From Brachycybe producta (taxonomy: Eukaryota > Arthropoda > Diplopoda > Playtdesmida > Andrognathidae), in NCBI GenBank assembly GCA_036925085.1, contig JAUPFP010000113.1, positions 239,834 through 303,833 on the forward strand: a stretch of DNA of 64,000 bases. Direction: 5' to 3'. A program made the translations under genes and the position numbers. Under the pieces are notes generated by a model that was not told the DNA's origin, searched no databases, and worked only from the letters and a program-made list of their open reading frames with translations. This document shows, piece after piece, positions 24,401 to 47,109 of this stretch. Numbering within the stretch: position 1 is the first letter of the stretch; each line of letters starts with the position of its first letter.

Positions 24401-27400
24401 ATGTTCTAAGCAACAAAGGGGTGGCTTTGGTACAACTAAACCTAGCTATGCCACTGGGTTTTGTACACCACTGGCATGCAAATAACGCCAATTGACTTAT
24501 GTTTAGACTGCAGATAAGAACAAATGTCCCTTTAGGGCAAATGTCCCTTTATGGCAAATGTCTCTTTATGGCAAATGGTTTCAGGGCAAATGTCTATTTA
24601 GGGCAAATGGTTTTAGGGCAAATGTCCCTTTAGGGCAAATGGTTTTAGGGCAAATGTCCCTTTATGGCAAATGGTTTTAGCGCAAATGTCTATTTAGGGC
24701 AAATGGTTTTAGGGCAAATGTCCCTTTATGGCAAATGGTTTTAGCGCAAATGTCTATTTAGGGCAAATGGTTTTAGGGCAAATGTCCCTTTATGGCAAAT
24801 GGTTTTAGCGCAAATGTCTATTTAGGGCAATTAGTTTTAGGGCAAATGTCCCTTTATGGCAATTAGTTTTAGGGCAAAATGTCCCTTTATGGCAAATGGT
24901 TTTAGGGCAAAATGTCCCTTTATGGCAAATGGTTTTAGGGCAAAATGTCCCTTTATGGCAAATGTTTTTAGGGCAAATGTCCCTTTAGGGCAAATGGTTT
25001 TAGGGTAAAATGTCTTTAAGGCTAGTAGCTCTAGGCCAACTGTCTATAGGGCAAATGTCACACACACCCTAATTGCCATTGCTATAATTCGATGTATTGT
25101 GGATTTTTTATTGAGAAATTTTATTGGTAAGATAAGATTCATTTTATAACAAAATGTTTATATCTTTATGCAATTTAGGCTTTGAAGATGCATGGTCACC
25201 ACCTATGATTGAAATGTTAGCCATGTTGTTTTATTGCTATTATAGTATTTTGTTGGTTTTTTCTTTAATTTTTAGTGAAATTCACCTCAAAATAATGTCT
25301 TTGTTAATTCTTTTTTTAGTATCTAAGATTTTACGACTATTTTAAAAAAAGAAAAATTAATTAAAATTCATTTACTGTTTGATCAATTTAAATTTAACAC
25401 CACCCTAATACATATGAATTCTCTTCAATTCGCTTCTTCAAAAGCGCTTACAATGTGAATTGCATTCCTTACCTCAACAGCTTCCGCTTTTATAAAAACA
25501 GCTCTACCTTCTGCACCAATCCATAAAGAAACAACTTGATGATCGAGGAATTGATTAAAATAAGCACGCAGCTTATTAAAAAATTCTAAATAAAAACACA
25601 CAAAAAGAGAAACAAACTTGTTTTTTGAATTGTCAAACAAATGTCATTATTATGGGGCATCAAATGGGTCATAGACCGTCATACACAAATAGTGGCGGAT
25701 TAAACCCTGTTGAGCCCCTCCCCCCCCCCCCCCCCGCGGGCAGTCGAAATCTCGGGGTCCAACAAAACTTTAAACATTCATTGTTCTCAATTTTGTTTTT
25801 GTCATCATTTGTTTCTACTTTCTGGAAACAATTTCAGAACGTTTGATTGTAATTTTTTTTTTTTCAATATCAAATTAATATAATTTTGATCCAGCCCCTA
25901 AAAGTCGTGGGTCTCATAGGCCGATGCCTACTCTGCCTAATTGGTAATCCGGCACTGTACATAAATATTATTATTGGGCACATATATAGAATTTTGTGTA
26001 CACTAGCATATTGTGGACCTTTGTGGTATATACACTTTGCTGTGCATATTTTTATGCATATTTATCAAACTTGTAGTAAAAGTGATGCATTGTTTTGGGT
26101 GTTTGGGGACGCAGTCCCCTCTTGGATTTGTCCTCCTCCTCAAAAAAATTATCACTTTTACCACAAGTTTGGTAAATAAAGCCTAATTACCGAATTTATC
26201 ATATTTAAAATAATATGTATATGTGTACAAAGAATGTACAGTATATATGTCACATCTATTTGATGGACCGTGTAATTGTCCATTACACGAATTGTATGTT
26301 CATTTCGCGAAAAATTCTTGTCTATAATTTGAATACAATGGCATAGTTTGGCACATCGCAGGGCTGAGTTAAGTTTGAAATTGTTTGGAAAAATGACACG
26401 TGGTGATTGTCCTAAACTGCAGTCCAGTGATATTCATAAAGCCACTATACATGGGTAGGGCTGACCACTCAAGAAAATTAGGGAGATTTTTGCTAGGACA
26501 GATTCATATTATTGGTCTTCCCCCCCCCCTTCTAGAGTTATAAGACAATGCAACTCTCTTTCTTAGGCAGTGGTGAATGGGGGATAATTTTGTTTTGTGG
26601 GATTGACATTTGTATATTCATTTTGTTTTTATATATATGTACTTGACAATGCTTAATGCTGCATCCGGACTTTTATGTCCCTCTGCGATAGGCCTATTTG
26701 GCTGCTAGCAGAGTACTAATTGTAATTGCATGTAATACAAATTTAAATTTTGTTTTTGAGCACAAAACACCAAATACGCGCAAAATTAGAATTTACATGC
26801 GGTATATTTTATTAGTATTTTAAATTTATAACAATGAGCACCAGTAAACTTAAATTGGCAAGAGGCCGGTATAATTCTAAAATTATACCGAAACTAGAAA
26901 GGTTTTTTTTTAGAGACTATAAGGGTTGCTCGATCACTAAAAGAGTTATTTTCACGTTGATATATTTAAAAATAAACTTTTTATAGACAAAAATTTAAAC
27001 ACACCGTTTGCTAAACGTCATCCGCTTAAAAGTTGGATTATTTTCAAACTTATAATCATTACATAAAAAGTTTATTATTTTGAAAAATATCAACATGAAA
27101 ATACACGTAAGTCATTGAGTGAGCTACCCTTCTAGTTTTTAAACCCCATTCAATTTTTCTTAATTTTACATCTGAAAAAAAGAAAAAAAAAAAAACGAAC
27201 AAACAGAACCTTACATTTTTTATAAAAGTTTTTACCAAAATCTAAAATAATAAAATATTCATAACCTTCTCGTGGTGCAAACACATCCAAAGCATTTCCT
27301 AAAATGAAATATAATTTTCCAGATTTTTTTCCAGGTAATTTTTCGAAAATTGCAATAAATTTTCTCCTTTCAGGTATCCATTGAATTAACCGAAATAAAA

Positions 27401-27452
27401 AATAAATGAAAACAAATCCGAAAACAGTTGACCAAAGTTGAAAATTCATCAT
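12441..27452 (-). CDS. CYP4: CYP4-like cytochrome P450, gene C (12 exons, 516 aa)
   Basis: Exons: 27452-27266, 25585-25473, 23891-23806, 23713-23520, 20444-20375, 18401-18272, 18196-18005, 16731-16629, 15726-15659, 14926-14860, 14763-14584, 12601-12441. They total 1551 nt, open throughout, with stop TAA. Start is MMNFQLW; the second Met (27449) aligns with the other genes. Landmarks by residue: N-terminal anchor 9-23; WHSRRKM C-helix; EEVDTFMFE then GHDTT (from 325), the CYP4 I-helix signature whose Glu can bind heme covalently in this family; ESMR K-helix (382-385); [19 protein letters not shown] with heme Cys about 462. Introns are GT-AG except the one after 15659, which starts GCAAGT. Exon 5 has Arg where A and B have Cys (RRRINAQ). 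Predicted role: ER heme-thiolate monooxygenase for fatty acid, hormone or xenobiotic substrates, by family only. Confidence 0.93.
12733..13430 (+). mobile_element. Solo LTR, family 2 (698 bp)
   Basis: TGTAACACCC...AAAGCTCACA is flanked by a 4-bp duplication GAAG (12729-12732 and 13431-13434). It has a TATA box (TATAAAAG, 12915) and ATGAATAAAAG near 13060. Related copies are at 56099-56793 and, reversed, at 57236-57890. No internal retroelement sequence is attached, so it is a solo LTR in the last intron of gene C, opposite in sense to the gene. Confidence 0.85.
13478..13751. mobile_element. Inverted-repeat MITE (GAAGCCCTGCAGA ends)
   Basis: The outer ends GAAGCCCTGCAGAGGACTT and, reversed, GGAGCCCTGCAGATGACTT match. 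An inner, nearly perfect palindrome contains CATGTTAATTATGCCATGTT on both arms (13542-13680), so the strand can fold back over most of its length. Class unknown. Confidence 0.6.
13956..14266. mobile_element. MITE family M5 (TTATACCTAGTACACA)
   Basis: Ends TTATACCTAGTACACACC and, reversed, CTTATACCTTGTACACACAT; the interior is AT-rich with TTTAAATGCATTTAAATAAT. Other copies: 18500-18815, 40106-40425, 45034-45308 and 53782-54072 (opposite orientation). The target duplication is not clear, because flanks and ends share TTA/TAA. Confidence 0.7.
15163..16530. mobile_element. Fragments of TTAAGGTGGCTGAATA MITEs
   Basis: Three degraded pieces (about 15163-15626, 15885-16060, 16232-16530) share GGCGCCA, AAACGTCAAGC-like text and, at their right ends, TATTCAGCCACCTTAA or GGCCACCTTAA. 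They surround exon 8b (15726-15659) of gene C without touching it. The full-length relative is at 33546-34032. Confidence 0.55.
17003..17388 (+). mobile_element. Helitron-like element, complete short form (386 bp)
   Basis: Begins A|TCCCAGGTCTGTGTG and ends with hairpin TGTCATTTATGACGGG, then TTACCCCACTAG|T. Host A before TC and host T after CTAG are the expected Helitron junctions; there are no target duplications or inverted ends. The middle is a purine tract (GGGGAGAGAGAG). It has no Rep/helicase coding, so it is non-autonomous. It sits in gene C intron 7. Confidence 0.72.
17495..17647 (-). mobile_element. Single arm of the Ginger-like element
   Basis: It ends GATCCGTCACA (reverse: TGTGACGGATC) and matches the right arm of 37741-39842, including TATATTGGCCTAG, AAGTGACTTAGCCAATCAC and CGAGTGCAAACTCG-type text. 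Here the arm has no 0.8-kb insertion, so it serves as the empty-site copy for that insertion. Confidence 0.6.
17655..17981. mobile_element. hAT-like MITE (left end lost)
   Basis: This is a copy of the TAGGGCTCGG family: ATCAAGCAAATGTTTCTCAA on the left, and ATAAAAATCCAAACCCTA on the right. The left terminal bases are replaced by the arm ending at 17647. Confidence 0.55.
19085..19990. mobile_element. Large fold-back element in gene C intron 5
   Basis: Two arms are inverted about a centre near 19480. The phrases CTTCCGAAAG/TTTCGGAAG, AAACACTCAGAAATGATAG, and CACTGCAATGGTC with GTGACCATG appear on both sides, with AAAACTCTGAAAAAATATTCC near the centre. A third partial arm follows at 19825-19970. 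No coding frame is convincing; boundaries are approximate. Confidence 0.55.
19981..20335. mobile_element. MITE with CACACATGCAGAAAAA ends
   Basis: Left end ATCACACATGCAGAAAAAC and right end TTTTTTTCGGCATGTGTGA are inverted. A short relative is at 51956-52060 (TCACACATGCTGAAAAAC ... TTCTGCATGTGTGA). Both lie within about 50 bp of a CYP4 exon (exon 5 of C, exon 10 of A). Confidence 0.5.
20638..21026 (-). mobile_element. Helitron-like element, short form (left of head-to-head pair)
   Basis: The 3' end is at 20638 (CTAG on the minus strand, followed by T) with the ATAAATGACGGG hairpin remnant. The 5' end is at 21026 (TCCCAGGTCTGTG on the minus strand, preceded by A). Length 389 bp, like the 386-bp copy at 17003. 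Pyrimidine tract in the middle. Confidence 0.7.
21043..21561 (+). mobile_element. Helitron-like element, long form with M3 MITE
   Basis: Starts TCCCAGGTCTGTGTG, only 16 bp of TA-rich DNA after the oppositely oriented copy, and ends TTACCCCACTAG|T. An M3 MITE (CACGGGCAATTGTGCCC ... GGGCACAATTGCCTG, 21380-21521) sits just before the 3' hairpin. 519 bp long. Confidence 0.7.
22110..22230. repeat. Fragment of the TTTAGGGCAAATGG repeat
   Basis: Several degenerate units (CTTTAGGGCAAGTGGTTTTA and similar) stand in the right-arm orientation of the fold-back arrays at 6196 and 24085. Confidence 0.6.
22232..22958 (-). mobile_element. Three adjacent Helitron-like copies, same orientation
   Basis: 22232-22366 is a 5' piece. 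22377-22733 is a full short-form copy (3' CTAG at 22377, 5' end near CAGACCTGGCTTA). 22798-22958 is a 3' part that carries most of an M3 MITE and then stops. TA repeats separate the first two. The 5' ends here read AAGCCAGGTCTG instead of TCCCAGGTCTG, so the exact 5' boundary next to (TA)n is uncertain. Confidence 0.6.
22960..23470. other. GC-rich island in gene C intron 4
   Basis: An abrupt change to GC-rich sequence with GCGCGCCA repeated near both edges (23057 and, reversed, at 23440) suggests an inserted element with weak inverted ends. Open frames exist on both strands but none shows a known motif. It ends about 50 bp before exon 4 (23520). Confidence 0.35.
24085..25065. repeat. Fold-back array of TTTAGGGCAAATGG repeats (about 980 bp)
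   Basis: The left arm (24085-24255) reads TGACATTTGCCCTAAAGAC and the right arm (24515-25065) ends TATAGGGCAAATGTCA; unit variants alternate GGTTTTAGGGCAAATG and TCCCTTTATGGCAAAT. TA follows GGGTG-like ends on both sides (GGGGTGTTTGACA and, reversed, GGGTGTGTGTGACA), which could be a 2-bp TA target duplication. The middle holds a GCAGGAGGTTTAGAGGGTGCA region. It lies in gene C intron 2. Confidence 0.7.
26444..26760 (+). mobile_element. 5'-truncated LINE 3' end
   Basis: It is homologous to 60836-61225: shared GGAGATTTTTGC, GACAGATTC, TTGACAATGC, GGACTTTTATGTCCCTCTG and CATAGGCCT-like text. The plus strand retains a decayed version of the LINE C-terminus (see that copy). Confidence 0.55.
26888..27143. 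mobile_element. Inverted-repeat MITE (CTAGAAGGGTAGC family), decayed
   Basis: The left arm near 26890-26940 (ACTAGAAAGG, GTTGCTCGATCACT) pairs with GTGAGCTACCCTTCTAGTTT at 27120. It lies just 3' of exon 1 of gene C, in intron 1. Confidence 0.5.
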
Positions 27453-27548
27453 GGTTGTTTCTGTAGAAACGTTTGTTATTTTGTTTGAACAACTTTGCAA
27501 AAAAAAACTTTTTCGAACAACAATGAGTAGTATTTGTACTCTGTCTGA

Positions 27549-27706
27549 CTAGAAGCAGTTGGGCGCAGCCAGAAAACTTCGTTCTGATTGGTTATTTAAG
27601 TTTGTTACGCGTTTGATTCTGTTTGTTATGGGTTTTTTATTGGTCTGATGCTCATAAAAGGGCGGAGCTAACAGAATTTCTTTTGGCTGCGCCCAACTGC
27701 CTGTGT
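27549..27706. mobile_element. ACAGGCA-type MITE in the gene C upstream region
   Basis: Ends GCAGTTGGGCGCAGCC and, reversed, CAGGCAGTTGGGCGCAGCC. It starts about 100 bp upstream of the gene C start codon. Flanks contain CTGTCTGAC and CTGTCTGAG, a possible altered target duplication. It divides upstream DNA shared with gene D. Confidence 0.6.
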
Positions 27707-28143
27707 ATGACCCTGTCTGAGACCAGGTTATCAATAACAATTATTACTATCTTGGAGCAAAATGTAAATCCAAAATAATTTTCAAGGATTTTTTGAAGAA
27801 TTTTTTTTTGTAAAGGCCAAAATTCAATAAAAATAAAACTGCTTAAAACTTTCAACTTCAGTCTTAAACCTTAAAAAAAAAAACAGGTTTTTTCTCTTCC
27901 CTATTTATGTTTGAAGTCTTTTGTTTCGAGGGTTCAAGTTGATTTTCACCTGCTAAAATTGCTTAACGTTTTTTTTCTTTTTTTCTTGAATTTAAACCTA
28001 AAAATATTTTAATAAGGATATCAATGTGTTCGATCGATACATACTAATTAATTAGCTACATACTAGTTAATAATTCAATTAAATACAGAAATTAAATATT
28101 AAGAAATTGACTAATTATATGCTCGGGTTCACTATAAACACAG

Positions 28144-28340
28144 CTAGGCAGTTCTGCACAGCACTAACTTTTCGTTTGCCACGCCCTTTTATGAGCTTCA
28201 TATCAATATCTAATTGGTTAGTTACTTGGTCTGATGTCACATGCCCCGCCCGTTTCAATTTTTTAATTGGTTGATATTTTGTCTGACGTTCATAAAAGGG
28301 CGGGGCAAACGAAAAGTTAGTGCCGGACACACTTGCCTGT
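28144..28340. mobile_element. ACAGGCA-type MITE, family M4
   Basis: TAGGCAGTTCTGCACAGC ... GGACACACTTGCCTG with inner CTAACTTTTCGTTTGCC on both arms. The same family is nested at 36846-37043. Confidence 0.6.
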
Positions 28341-28445
28341 CTATTAACCATATACTTAAGTGAGAAGGCAAATAGCAATAGACCTACTTAATGTCATAAT
28401 GACATCAAATTGCTTCAAATGAATGAACTGAGAATGTCAAATTAG

Positions 28446-28992
28446 TATGGCCCGGATTTTTATGCGATATCAAGCAAATGTTTCTCAAGCTGTCCACCAA
28501 GGGCCAATTGTGAAGTAAAAATCCTATTTATAGATCAACCAACAATTGCTTTTTTAAAATTAAAAATACTGGTTAGATGCTAGAAAACTGGATTATAAGT
28601 TATAACTGATAGTTAGCAAACATTTAGCCTCTAACCAGACATTCTGATTAGTAGGGCTCGGATTTTTATGCAATATCAAGCAAATGTTTCTCCATTTGTG
28701 GCCCAAATGTCATGCAATTGTGAAGAAGTCATCATCATTTAGAGCAATTACAATTATTGTTTTTCTTATCAAAAAGGCTGGTTAGAGGCTAGAAGTCTGA
28801 TTACTATTAGTTGTCAACTACAGTTCTAGCCTCTAACGAGTGTGTGTTTGCATAAAAAAAATTGTTGGTTGATCTAAACGGGATTGTTACTTCACAATTG
28901 GGCCACAGATTGAGAAACAATTGCTTGATATTGCATAAAAATCCGAGCCCTACTGATTAGAAAAAAAAAGTATTATTGCAGTAGCTCTAATT

Positions 28993-29028
<36 letters not shown>

Positions 29029-29119
29029 ACAGTGAATACTTGACAATTGGCACTTGGGCCACAAATTGAGAAACAGTTTTTTTTTATATATATACATTAG
29101 CATAAAAATCCTAGCCCTG
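28446..29119. mobile_element. Nested hAT-like MITEs
   Basis: Outer copy: left end near 28446 (GGCCCGGATTTTTATGC), right end near 29119. Inner copy: 28652-28952 (301 bp), TAGGGCTCGG...CCGAGCCCTA, with a perfect 8-bp duplication CTGATTAG (28644-28651 and 28953-28960) taken from the outer copy. Eight-base duplications with TAGGG ends indicate hAT. A (GAT)n run of about 11 units is at 28994-29027. Confidence 0.8.
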
Positions 29120-30310
29120 TAATCATTGTAGTTAGCTACCTCTCGTTATATCACTTTTTTTCTTAGCTTTTCTTTTCTTTTAAAGTTATAGTTAATTACA
29201 AAGCATAAGTTTTTTTTTTTTGTTTTAGATGCGGAAGACAATTAGACAATTATGGGGATAAATGGCTGACATAATTATCAAACTATATTGACCTAAAATA
29301 AATCAATGTCATCAATGATTGTAATTTGATAAGACCTATTTGAACTTTTTTTTTGTTTGGATTTTATTTTTTATACATTCTTGGGACGTCGTTTTCGTGG
29401 CAGGTTTCATCATAAGTAATTACAAAGTATTAAAAAAAAAAAAAAAAATGAATTTAATTAAATTAAATTAATTGCTTTTAGGTCGGGTACACACGATCAA
29501 TGTCCATTTTTTTAATTTCTTCTTTTTTTTTTATTAAGTTTTAGGAACGATTCACACGTCACACACCCGACATTTCATGATCGCCTGTAAATTTTTGCCT
29601 GGGGTGCAAGACTCCGTGCCCTCCCTCCCTCTGCCCCGTGTGTGAACCAGTTTTAGAAAGGTGGAAAGATATCCTTCGGAGTACGATCGCTTGGAATGTG
29701 TCACCAAGAGACCTTTGCGCCGCCTTTTCTTATAATAATGATCATTATGATTATTATGGATATTATTATTATATTAATAATAATTATGAATGAAACTGTA
29801 ATTTGAGCAGCTGAATTGCTAGAAAAAAATCAAATAAATTGATATAATGTTACAATTTGACAATTTGTTTTTTATAAATGTAACATTATATCAGTTTTTT
29901 TTTAACAATTCAAAACAAATAAAATGCAACTTTGTTTATTAGACATTATTACATACAAATGTTCAATATAAAACAGTATTATCAGGCTGACTGACATTTA
30001 TATTTATAATATTTGAGATTTATAAAAAAAAAATAATAAAAAAAAATCAATTTACATCATTTAAAACGGCTTAATTTAAATCCGATTTTTTTTGGGGGGG
30101 GGGGGGGGATTTAACCCGAATTTTAATTTATTAAAAAAATGTCCTGCATTTTAACAACAGAAAAAATGACAGCAATAATAAAGTTACGTTATACTCCCTT
30201 AAATTTATTTGAAAATTAAAAGTATGTCAATTTCAGTTAAAAAAAATTCCCAAAAATTAAAACATCATAAATTATGACGTAATTTTTATTAAAAAAAATA
30301 GGAAGGAAAT
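29120..30310. other. B-C spacer, AT-rich
   Basis: No gene is visible. 29379-29490 is homologous to 10555-10650 upstream of gene D. 29590-29720 is a moderately GC-rich stretch with no recognised content; the rest is homopolymer and AT repeats. Confidence 0.4.
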
Positions 30311-30606
30311 ATTTTTAATGAAATATCAAGCAAGTGTTTCTCAATCTGTGGATCAAGAGTCAATTGTGAAGCAACAATCTCATTTAGATCACCAACAATT
30401 GTTTTTTTTTAATTAAAAACACTCGTTAGAGGCTAGAACTCTAGCTGACAACTGATACTTAAGGAGACATGTAGCCTCTAACGAGCCTTTTTGATTATTA
30501 AAAGCATAATTATTGCAGTTGCTCTAATGATGGTGATTATTTCACAATTGGCACTTGAGCTATAAATTGAGAAACACTTGATATTGCATTAAAAATCCGA
30601 GCCCTA
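30311..30606. mobile_element. hAT-like MITE (TAGGGCTCGG family)
   Basis: The copy has a decayed left end and intact right end AAAATCCGAGCCCTA. It ends about 70 bp downstream of the gene B stop codon, so it may be within or near the 3' UTR. Confidence 0.6.
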
Positions 30607-30676
30607 ATAATAACAAATAATACTAATATAAACTTTATAAAAAAAAAAGTTAATTTAAACAGGAGATTGGATGATT

Positions 30677-43716
<13,040 letters not shown>

Positions 43717-44163
43717 ATTTTTGTCTGAAACAACAACAACAACAACAACAATAATAAAAAATGATTTCTTAAAATTAAAAAAAATAAATATGGAACACTG
43801 TCAAATTATTATCAAAAATTGCTTTTCAGATCTTGATCGGAAAGCTGTTCTTTTACATCTACAATGTTGAAGGTCTTATACCAAATGTGTTTATATACAC
43901 AATGAATTTGAAATTTTCTTTTTCGTAGAATCATAATAATACAAGGTCATAGTGATTTCATCAGTAAAGCAATTTAGCACATGTTTATTACAATGCAATT
44001 TTATTTCAATGAGTAACATGTGTACACCATTTTACTACGTTTACATGCATGAAATTCCTAGCTATATATAGTTGCCTCATCTTAAGAAAAAGATTGTGAC
44101 GTCAAAGGGGTTTGACAAAAAAAATTTAGGCTTGTGTCATTTTTTGGTCTGATAAAAAAAAAG

Positions 44164-44358
44164 ACAGGCATCTGTAGACAGCTTCAGAATTTCTTGGCCT
44201 CCGCCCTTTTTATGAGCATCAGACGAAATATAAACCAGTTAGAAATAAAAAGGGCGGGGTAATGTGACATCAGATCCAGTAACAAACCAATTAGAAACTG
44301 ATGACGCTCATAAAAGGGTGAAACCAAAGAAATTCTGAAGCTGTCTACAGATGCCTGT
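44164..44358. mobile_element. MULE-type MITE, family M2
   Basis: ACAGGCATCTGTAGACAGC ... GCTGTCTACAGATGCCTGT, 195 bp, nearly perfect ends. No 9-bp duplication remains. Located in the A-B spacer, about 450 bp upstream of gene B. Confidence 0.75.
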
Positions 44359-44649
44359 TAACGTACTAACCTAACCTAACCGAAGGAGCTTATACATGGA
44401 CTCTATGTAATAGTTAACTGAAAAATAATTAAAAGTTCGAAAAAAAGTTTTTGCTTTTTAGCCAAATTTTTTTAATGGAGATGGTGGCTCCATGTACTTT
44501 TTTTAAATTTTGTTATACGGTTGTTTGATACATTATTAAACAATTAAGTATAATTTATTAGTTGTCATTGTGGTGTTAACATCTCCACCTCCTGAGTTGA
44601 CGTCCTTAGGTTCGAATCTTGGTGGTGTTAAATAATTAAACTGTTAAAA

Positions 44650-44785
44650 TTAGTGTTGTAAAAAAAACATGTTTTTTTTCTTGATGTTTTTTAAATAAAA
44701 AACACGTTTTTTTTCTTGATGTTTTTTAAATAAAAAACACGTTTTTTTTCTTGATGTTTTTTAAATAAAAAACACGTTTTTTTTG
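44650..44785. repeat. 35-bp tandem repeat
   Basis: Three and a half copies of a unit containing CTTGATGTTTTTTAAATAAA and AAAACACG, in the A-B spacer. Confidence 0.8.
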
Positions 44786-45033
44786 TTGTTGTTGTTTTTT
44801 TCTTCTATTTTTCTTATTTTTCACTTCCCAACCTTACTAGTGTTGAAAATGAATGTGTTTTATTACTATTATGTTTTTTATGTTTTTATTTTAAAAAATG
44901 TTTTTCAGATTAACTATCATATAGTGAAGGTAGTTAAAATGACAATTCACGAATCTGACATAATTTACATTCTTAATTCATTAATTTGCATTTCACTGCT
45001 AATGTAAACTTTGTTTTTTCCCTATCGTAGAAC

Positions 45034-45308
45034 CTTATACCTAGTACACATCTGATAATTTAAATGCATTTAAATAATAAACGTGTTCTACAGAGCCCTG
45101 TGAAGGACAAACAAACACTATGTTGTCGAATTCAATTTATTCAGTTAATTAATCTGAAAATATTGAGTTAATACTTAAATAAAATATATAAACTATTGAC
45201 AAAATATTGATTTAGTATTTCAATTTAAAATATTAATAATAAAGTTAATTTTTATTTGGGTTCATGTCGTTAACTGGATTCCATATAATTCACCTAACAA
45301 GGTATAAG
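45034..45308. mobile_element. MITE family M5
   Basis: CTTATACCTAGTACACATC ... CAAGGTATAAG; the right subterminal part is shortened relative to 13956-14266. Confidence 0.7.
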
Positions 45309-45409
45309 ACTATTACCTTCCTGTTAGGACGAGATCATTTTGCAGCTATTGAGGGTAAGAAGAAGAAGGAGGAGAGACGGAAACGTCCCTCATTGATTGA
45401 CCTTCAGTG

Positions 45410-45457
45410 ACTCCCCCCCCCCCCCCCCCCGTCATTTATGACGGGTTACCCCACTAG
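45410..45457 (+). mobile_element. Helitron-like 3' end fragment
   Basis: Only the terminal hairpin and TTACCCCACTAG|T remain, next to a C homopolymer. Confidence 0.6.
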
Positions 45458-45875
45458 TTCTGAAATTAAACCCAATACACACTTTTTATTAAATAAAACT
45501 TTATGATCAATAAAAGAGACCGAAAATTACAATTTTTTTTAAACTTCTATAAAAGTTTTATTCGAAAATGTGTTTTCAAGGAAACAAGTTTATCTCGCTC
45601 ATTTCTTATCTATTTTAGAAAAAAAAATTGTTTCAAGCATAATGCAAGGAAATTGTTATTAACGCCATAAACTAGCACTAGCTGAAAACATTATAAACAA
45701 AATAAAACAGGCATGACCTTCACAATTTTCAAAGTGAAGTGTATTTTGGAACAAAAATAGATTTTTATGACAGAACACATCTGAGTAAAAAAGAAAAATT
45801 AAATACAGAACGTGTGTGTACATTAGGCGTTATCGTGAAAAATGATCCACTTTTAAAGAATATTATAAAATAAAA

Positions 45876-46262
45876 CTAGTGGAGTAACCCGGACGTCATA
45901 AATGACGGGAGCGAAATTCACAGGCAATTGTGCCCAGCATTAGAATTTCTTTTCCTCCGCCCTTTTATGACGTCAGACCAAGTAACAAACCAATTAGAAA
46001 TTGATGACGTTCATAAAAGGGCGGAGCAAAAGAAATTCTAAAGCTGGGCACAATTGCCTGTGATAAATTCTACTTTAATGTTGCTACTATTATCTCCTCC
46101 CCTTTTTATATTTGAAAGAGAAAATGAGATTTTCATTTTCTCTGGTGTGCGCATGCGCGTCGTTAGTTCCTTTTTTACTCCTTTCATTTCAATTTCAGTT
46201 TCCCCTCCCCCTTTTTTCTCTCTCCCCCCCCCCCCTCCTCTACACTTTCCAACTTTTTCCCA
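45876..46262 (-). mobile_element. Helitron-like element, long form with intact M3 MITE
   Basis: 3' CTAG at 45876, then the ATAAATGACGGG hairpin side, an intact M3 MITE (45920-46061), the TTTGAAAGAGAAAATGAG block and the GCGCATGCGCGTCG motif. It is cut off in the pyrimidine tract at about 46262, so the 5' end is missing. It is the best long-form reference for the MITE boundaries. Confidence 0.65.
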
Positions 46263-46474
46263 AGTGCCGAATTTGTATTTGAAAAAGTAGATCTCGCCCA
46301 TCTCTGTCATCTCTCCTCTCAGCAAGCAGCCAAGAAGGCCTGTTGCAGAGAAACAAAAGTTCAATTGCAATATGTGAAATGCAATGTCAAAACTCAAATA
46401 AATAAACCTAATTCTGATATAAATTGTGACAATAATAAAATATTATAGAATGTATAACATTTTTTTTGTCCAAC

Positions 46475-46899
46475 AAAAGTTCAGAGAACTTTCATTAAAA
46501 ATGATTTAAAGCAATCAGAAAAATTAGCACGTACTTACACGTGTTTATTGCCTTCAGGATTATTCCTTTTTTTAAATTTTAAAAGGGCTTTCTATTTTTA
46601 AATAATATTTAAAATCTTCAGTTTGGCCATAGGGCCAAAAAACCGTCCCACAAACATTTGAAGAACTCCAATTAAAAACGACTCAGAACAATCACATAAT
46701 AATTAGCACGTGCATTAATCTATTGGCTTCACGATGTTTCCTTTTTATAAGATTAGCATGCGAAATTATTTTTCTATTAATTATTGTGGGACTTCAAACC
46801 GGGAGAAAAAACGTTAAAAAAAAACGTTTTTCAATCAACAACGATCGCAGCGCCTACTTTTGGAGAAATTTTGAAATAAACACTATATCTAGCCTCTTA
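46475..46899. mobile_element. Inverted copy of the TAAGAGCCTAGAT element
   Basis: Ends ATCTAGCCTCTTA at 46899 and runs in the opposite orientation to 42395-43228. It carries one internal unit (CAACGATCGCAGCGCCTAC, CCGTCCCACAAACATTTGA). The two copies bracket about 3.2 kb that includes gene B exon 1. Confidence 0.55.
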
Positions 46900-47109
46900 A
46901 AACAATACTGTACATTTTGTTTGCTTAGTTCTGAACTAAAATAACATTACTTGGAAACTAATTACACATTGCACATTGTTGTAGCAGATAAAGAATGACG
47001 AAGCAAATATAAATTCATCTATTGAAAGCCATCTGTAGGGGTGTATGCCTATATGGGCTCCCATCAATGAGGAAATCCCATCCCATCTCGTCCCATTCCA
47101 TGGGATGGG

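Noticed and set aside
44575-44625. tRNA gene suggested by GGTTCGAATCT
   Set aside because: Only a B-box-like match; no A-box at proper distance and no cloverleaf.
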